Source: JALNYB01 sp023230065
GTDB taxonomy: Archaea; Thermoplasmatota; Thermoplasmata; Methanomassiliicoccales; Methanomethylophilaceae
Assembly: GCA_034006405.1 (NCBI GenBank)
Contig: JAVESW010000015.1
Location: 1 to 16,770 of the forward strand
Direction: 5' to 3'
Length of the DNA: 16,770 nt
Shown: positions 14,580 through 16,770 of the stretch, piece by piece
How the letters are laid out: each line of letters opens with the position of its first letter
How positions within the stretch are numbered: position 1 is the stretch's first letter
Translations under genes and position numbers: made by a program
The notes under the pieces: model-generated
Told to the model about the DNA's origin: nothing
Database searches by the model: none
What the model saw: the letters and a program-made list of their open reading frames with translations, nothing else

Positions 14580-15200
14580 TTATTTCAGTAATTCTGTTAG
14601 AGTAGTCATCCTTTTAACATAAGGAATATTCAAGCACTCATTATTTCTATCAAGGAATATTCCGTCTATTTCTGCAGCTTTTGCTGCATACATATCGTTT
14701 GGTGTGTCTCCTATGAATACAGTATTCTCCTTTGGGATGTCGTAATACGACATGCACTGAAAGAGACACTCTGGATCAGGTTTATTATGTATGACACTGT
14801 CTTCTCCGATTATATGATCGAAGTACTGGTATAGTCCGTAATTTTTAAGGACAGCGCAGGCTCTTTCTTCTGATTTCCTTGTTGCTATGCATAGAGGAAT
14901 CCCTTTGTCGATCAATGCAAGGATAGTCGGACGTGTATCTGCGAAGGGTATAGTATTATCATCCATGGATTCGCGCGCTTCATCTGAGAATGCTTTTATG
15001 AAATCTGAATATTTATAGCGGCCATCATCGAATCTTTCAAAGGTTGTTTTAAACGATTCTTTGAGGAATTTATTCAGATCTTTCGGATCGAACTTATATC
15101 CTAATTTATTAAGTGCATGTGTATAGCAAACTTTTTCACCAACGGTGCTGTCCATAAGAGTCCCGTCGAGATCGAAGATGAACAAAGAATACTGTTTCAT
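14580..15200 (-). CDS. HAD-superfamily phosphatase (phosphoglycolate phosphatase-like)
   Basis: This 206-residue enzyme belongs to the haloacid dehalogenase superfamily of Asp-nucleophile phosphatases. Motif I is FDLDGTLMDS (9-18), with the nucleophile D10 and the acid/base D12. A helical cap of about 65 residues follows. Motif II is the T of IATRKSEE, motif III is the K of NKPDPE, and motif IV is FIGDTPNDM with its two acidic residues. The cap size and motifs fit the Gph/PGMB-type branch, which acts on small phosphorylated metabolites such as phosphoglycolate or sugar phosphates. The substrate is not determined by the sequence. The ATG at 15200 has no evident ribosome site, which suggests a short or leaderless message. 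The gene is divergent from fhs across 98 bases. Confidence 0.88.
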   Translation of the reverse strand: MKQYSLFIFDLDGTLMDSTVGEKVCYTHALNKLGYKFDPKDLNKFLKESFKTTFERFDDGRYKYSDFIKAFSDEARESMDDNTIPFADTRPTILALIDKGIPLCIATRKSEERACAVLKNYGLYQYFDHIIGEDSVIHNKPDPECLFQCMSYYDIPKENTVFIGDTPNDMYAAKAAEIDGIFLDRNNECLNIPYVKRMTTLTELLK

Positions 15201-15298
15201 ACAGATGTGGTAATGATGAAGGGGATTATTGTTTTTTTGTAAGTTTCAATTACACCATCTTTATTTACATAAGAATCAATTTAAAGTTTGGCAGTTCC
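15201..15298. promoter_or_regulatory. Divergent promoter region of the HAD phosphatase and fhs
   Basis: This 98-base AT-rich spacer holds a TTTATTTACATAAG stretch (about 15260-15273) and a TTTAAAG (about 15280-15286) ahead of fhs. The first is placed for a start about 10 bases before the fhs ATG. Neither divergent gene shows a Shine-Dalgarno site, in keeping with short-leader transcripts. Assignments are by position only. Confidence 0.35.
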
Positions 15299-16770
15299 AT
15301 GAAAACAGATATTGAGATCGGAGAGGAAGCAAAGGTAAAGAATATCGTAGATGTAGCAAAATCCATCGGGTTGAGTGCAGATGATATTGATCAATATGGG
15401 AAGTATATTGCGAAAATACCTTTGAATGTTCTTTCTAGATTTGATAAGAATGATAACGGAAAACTGATCATGGTTACAGCTGTGACACCAACTCCGGCTG
15501 GAGAAGGAAAGACAGTTACCACAATAAGTTTGATCCAAGGTCTCAGTTACATAGGAAAGAAAGTCGTTGGAGCGTTGAGAGAGCCCTCTGTAGGGCCTAC
15601 ATTCGGTGTAAAAGGAGGAGCCACTGGTGGGGGATATTCACAAGTTTATCCAATGTGGGATATAGACCTTCATTTTACCGGAGACATTCACGCAGTTTCA
15701 GCTGCTCATAATCTGTTATCTGCCATTCTTGAGAATAATCTTGTAAGGGATAATCCTTTGAATATCGATCCTGCCCGTATTGTTCTGAAAAAGGCCATGG
15801 ATATGAATTGTCGTGAGTTGAGGGATATAATAGTTGGAGTAGGTGGAGGAAAGTTATCAGCAGGAGTTACCCACGAGAGTGGATTCCTTATAACATCTGC
15901 ATCAGAGATATCTGCAATTCTTGCATTAACTACTGGTTATGACGATCTCAGAGCAAGACTCGAGAGGATAGTTGTTGCATACACTAACAAAGGTGAGACT
16001 GTTACTGTAAAGGACCTTGGATGTGTGGGTGCAATGATGGTCCTTTTGAAAGATGCTATCAAACCAAATCTTGTTCAGACGTTAGAAGGACAGCCCGTCT
16101 TTGTTCATGGATTCCCATTTGCAAATATCGCACATGGAACCAATAGTGTTTTGGCGACTAAATATGCTATGAAACTTGGAGATTATGTTGTAACCGAGGC
16201 AGGTTTTGCGGCTGATCTGGGTGGAGAGAAATTCATGGATGTTGTATGTAGGCAGTCCGGTATGTCCCCGGATTGTATCGTGATAGTTGCTTCTGTTCGT
16301 GCATTAATGACACATGGCGGCGCTAGAGTTGAAGATTCCAGTACTATGACAAAGGATGCTTTGGTTAAAGGACTTGCAAATTTGGATAAGCATATTACCA
16401 ATATGAAATTGTATGGGGTTCCCGTTGTAGTATCTATCAATCATTTTGCTACTGATGATCCAGAGAATATGGAATTATTACGTGAACACTGTTTAGGAAT
16501 AGGTGCAGAATGTGTTCAGTCTGATGGTTACACAGAAGGCGGAAAGGGTGCTGTTGAATTGGCTAACAAAGTGGTAGAGATTCTCGATAGAGAGAAGAAG
16601 GATTTCAAGTTCCTTTACAATCTGGATGTTCCGTTAAAAGGAAAGATCGAGATCATTGCAACAGAGATATACGGTGCAGATAGAGTAGTATATTCGACTG
16701 CGGCAGATAAGACACTTAAGGACCTTGAAGAAAAAGGATTCGGAAATCTGCCTGTTTGTATAGCAAAGAC
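15299..16770 (+). CDS. fhs: Formate-tetrahydrofolate ligase, 3' end beyond the window
   Basis: This enzyme makes 10-formyl-tetrahydrofolate from formate, tetrahydrofolate and ATP, feeding purine and one-carbon metabolism. The frame is open from ATG 15299 to the window edge (490 codons of an expected 555 or so), with no internal stop. The P-loop TPTPAGEGKT is at 63-72, and the family block EPSVGPTFGVKGGATGGGY is near 95-113. LHFTGDIHA, NLVQTLEGQP, PFANIAHG, TEAGFAADLGGEKF and the second signature VASVRALMTHGGA (about 329-341) are all present. Deviations from the usual sequence include GGAAGGG read as GGATGGG (T109) and PMEDINLHF read as PMWDIDLHF (W120). A plausible start precedes it without a ribosome site. 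The identification is secure; whether the substitutions alter activity is unknown. Confidence 0.95.
   Translation, partial: MKTDIEIGEEAKVKNIVDVAKSIGLSADDIDQYGKYIAKIPLNVLSRFDKNDNGKLIMVTAVTPTPAGEGKTVTTISLIQGLSYIGKKVVGALREPSVGPTFGVKGGATGGGYSQVYPMWDIDLHFTGDIHAVSAAHNLLSAILENNLVRDNPLNIDPARIVLKKAMDMNCRELRDIIVGVGGGKLSAGVTHESGFLITSASEISAILALTTGYDDLRARLERIVVAYTNKGETVTVKDLGCVGAMMVLLKDAIKPNLVQTLEGQPVFVHGFPFANIAHGTNSVLATKYAMKLGDYVVTEAGFAADLGGEKFMDVVCRQSGMSPDCIVIVASVRALMTHGGARVEDSSTMTKDALVKGLANLDKHITNMKLYGVPVVVSINHFATDDPENMELLREHCLGIGAECVQSDGYTEGGKGAVELANKVVEILDREKKDFKFLYNLDVPLKGKIEIIATEIYGADRVVYSTAADKTLKDLEEKGFGNLPVCIAK

Noticed and set aside
1..16770. CRISPR array, tRNA or rRNA gene, insertion sequence or integrase
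   Set aside because: I saw no regularly spaced repeats, no tRNA cloverleaf pattern, no rRNA core sequence and no transposase or integrase motif in any frame.

Overview
The window is low-to-moderate in GC, densely coded, and best explained as chromosomal DNA of an archaeon, probably a host-associated methanogen of the Thermoplasmatota (Methanomassiliicoccales / Methanomethylophilaceae type). That placement is inference. It rests on AT-rich TATA-like boxes about 25-30 bp ahead of probable starts, leaders that are very short or carry GGTGATC-type ribosome sites, a Sel1-repeat gene, an fhs gene, and eleven complete genes ending in TGA (7) or TAA (4) with no TAG, as expected in pyrrolysine-using methanogens. 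A bacterial source is not excluded.

Layout. 30-1858: divergent pirin-family cupin (-) and RsuA/RluF-type rRNA pseudouridine synthase (+). 1911-10690: a five-gene minus-strand operon, the centre of interest. 10829-13095: a minus-strand metal-resistance pair, an SmtB/CadC-type repressor and a Zn/Cd/Pb P1B-ATPase whose reading frame has no ordinary start codon at its expected 5' end. 13316-14269: Sel1-repeat protein (+). 14270-14579: no intact gene, but a long stem-loop and a possible decayed reading frame. 14580-15200: HAD hydrolase (-). 15299-end: formate-tetrahydrofolate ligase (+), cut by the window edge.

The five-gene operon is transcribed in the order Hsp70-VWA fusion, J-like/zinc-ribbon/FN3-like protein, zinc-ribbon GTPase, GrpE-like protein, second Hsp70. 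Gene junctions run from a 4-base overlap to 12 bases. Upstream lie two near-identical palindromes (CTACGAATTTCGTAG type) whose centres are 61 bp apart. Downstream is an 8-bp GC-rich hairpin with a T tract. The set has the parts of a full Hsp70 cycle (two Hsp70 ATPases, a J-like partner lacking HPD, a GrpE-like exchange factor) joined to a GTPase and a MIDAS-containing VWA domain. It is not the housekeeping dnaK-dnaJ-grpE locus: both Hsp70s lack the helical lid, the J-like domain lacks HPD, and the GrpE-like protein has a long acidic N-terminal extension. I read it as a specialised, regulated chaperone-GTPase signalling or defence apparatus. The biological role is unknown.

The remaining genes are separate units. 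The ArsR-type repressor probably binds a TGAA-N6-TTCA site at its own promoter and controls the metal exporter.
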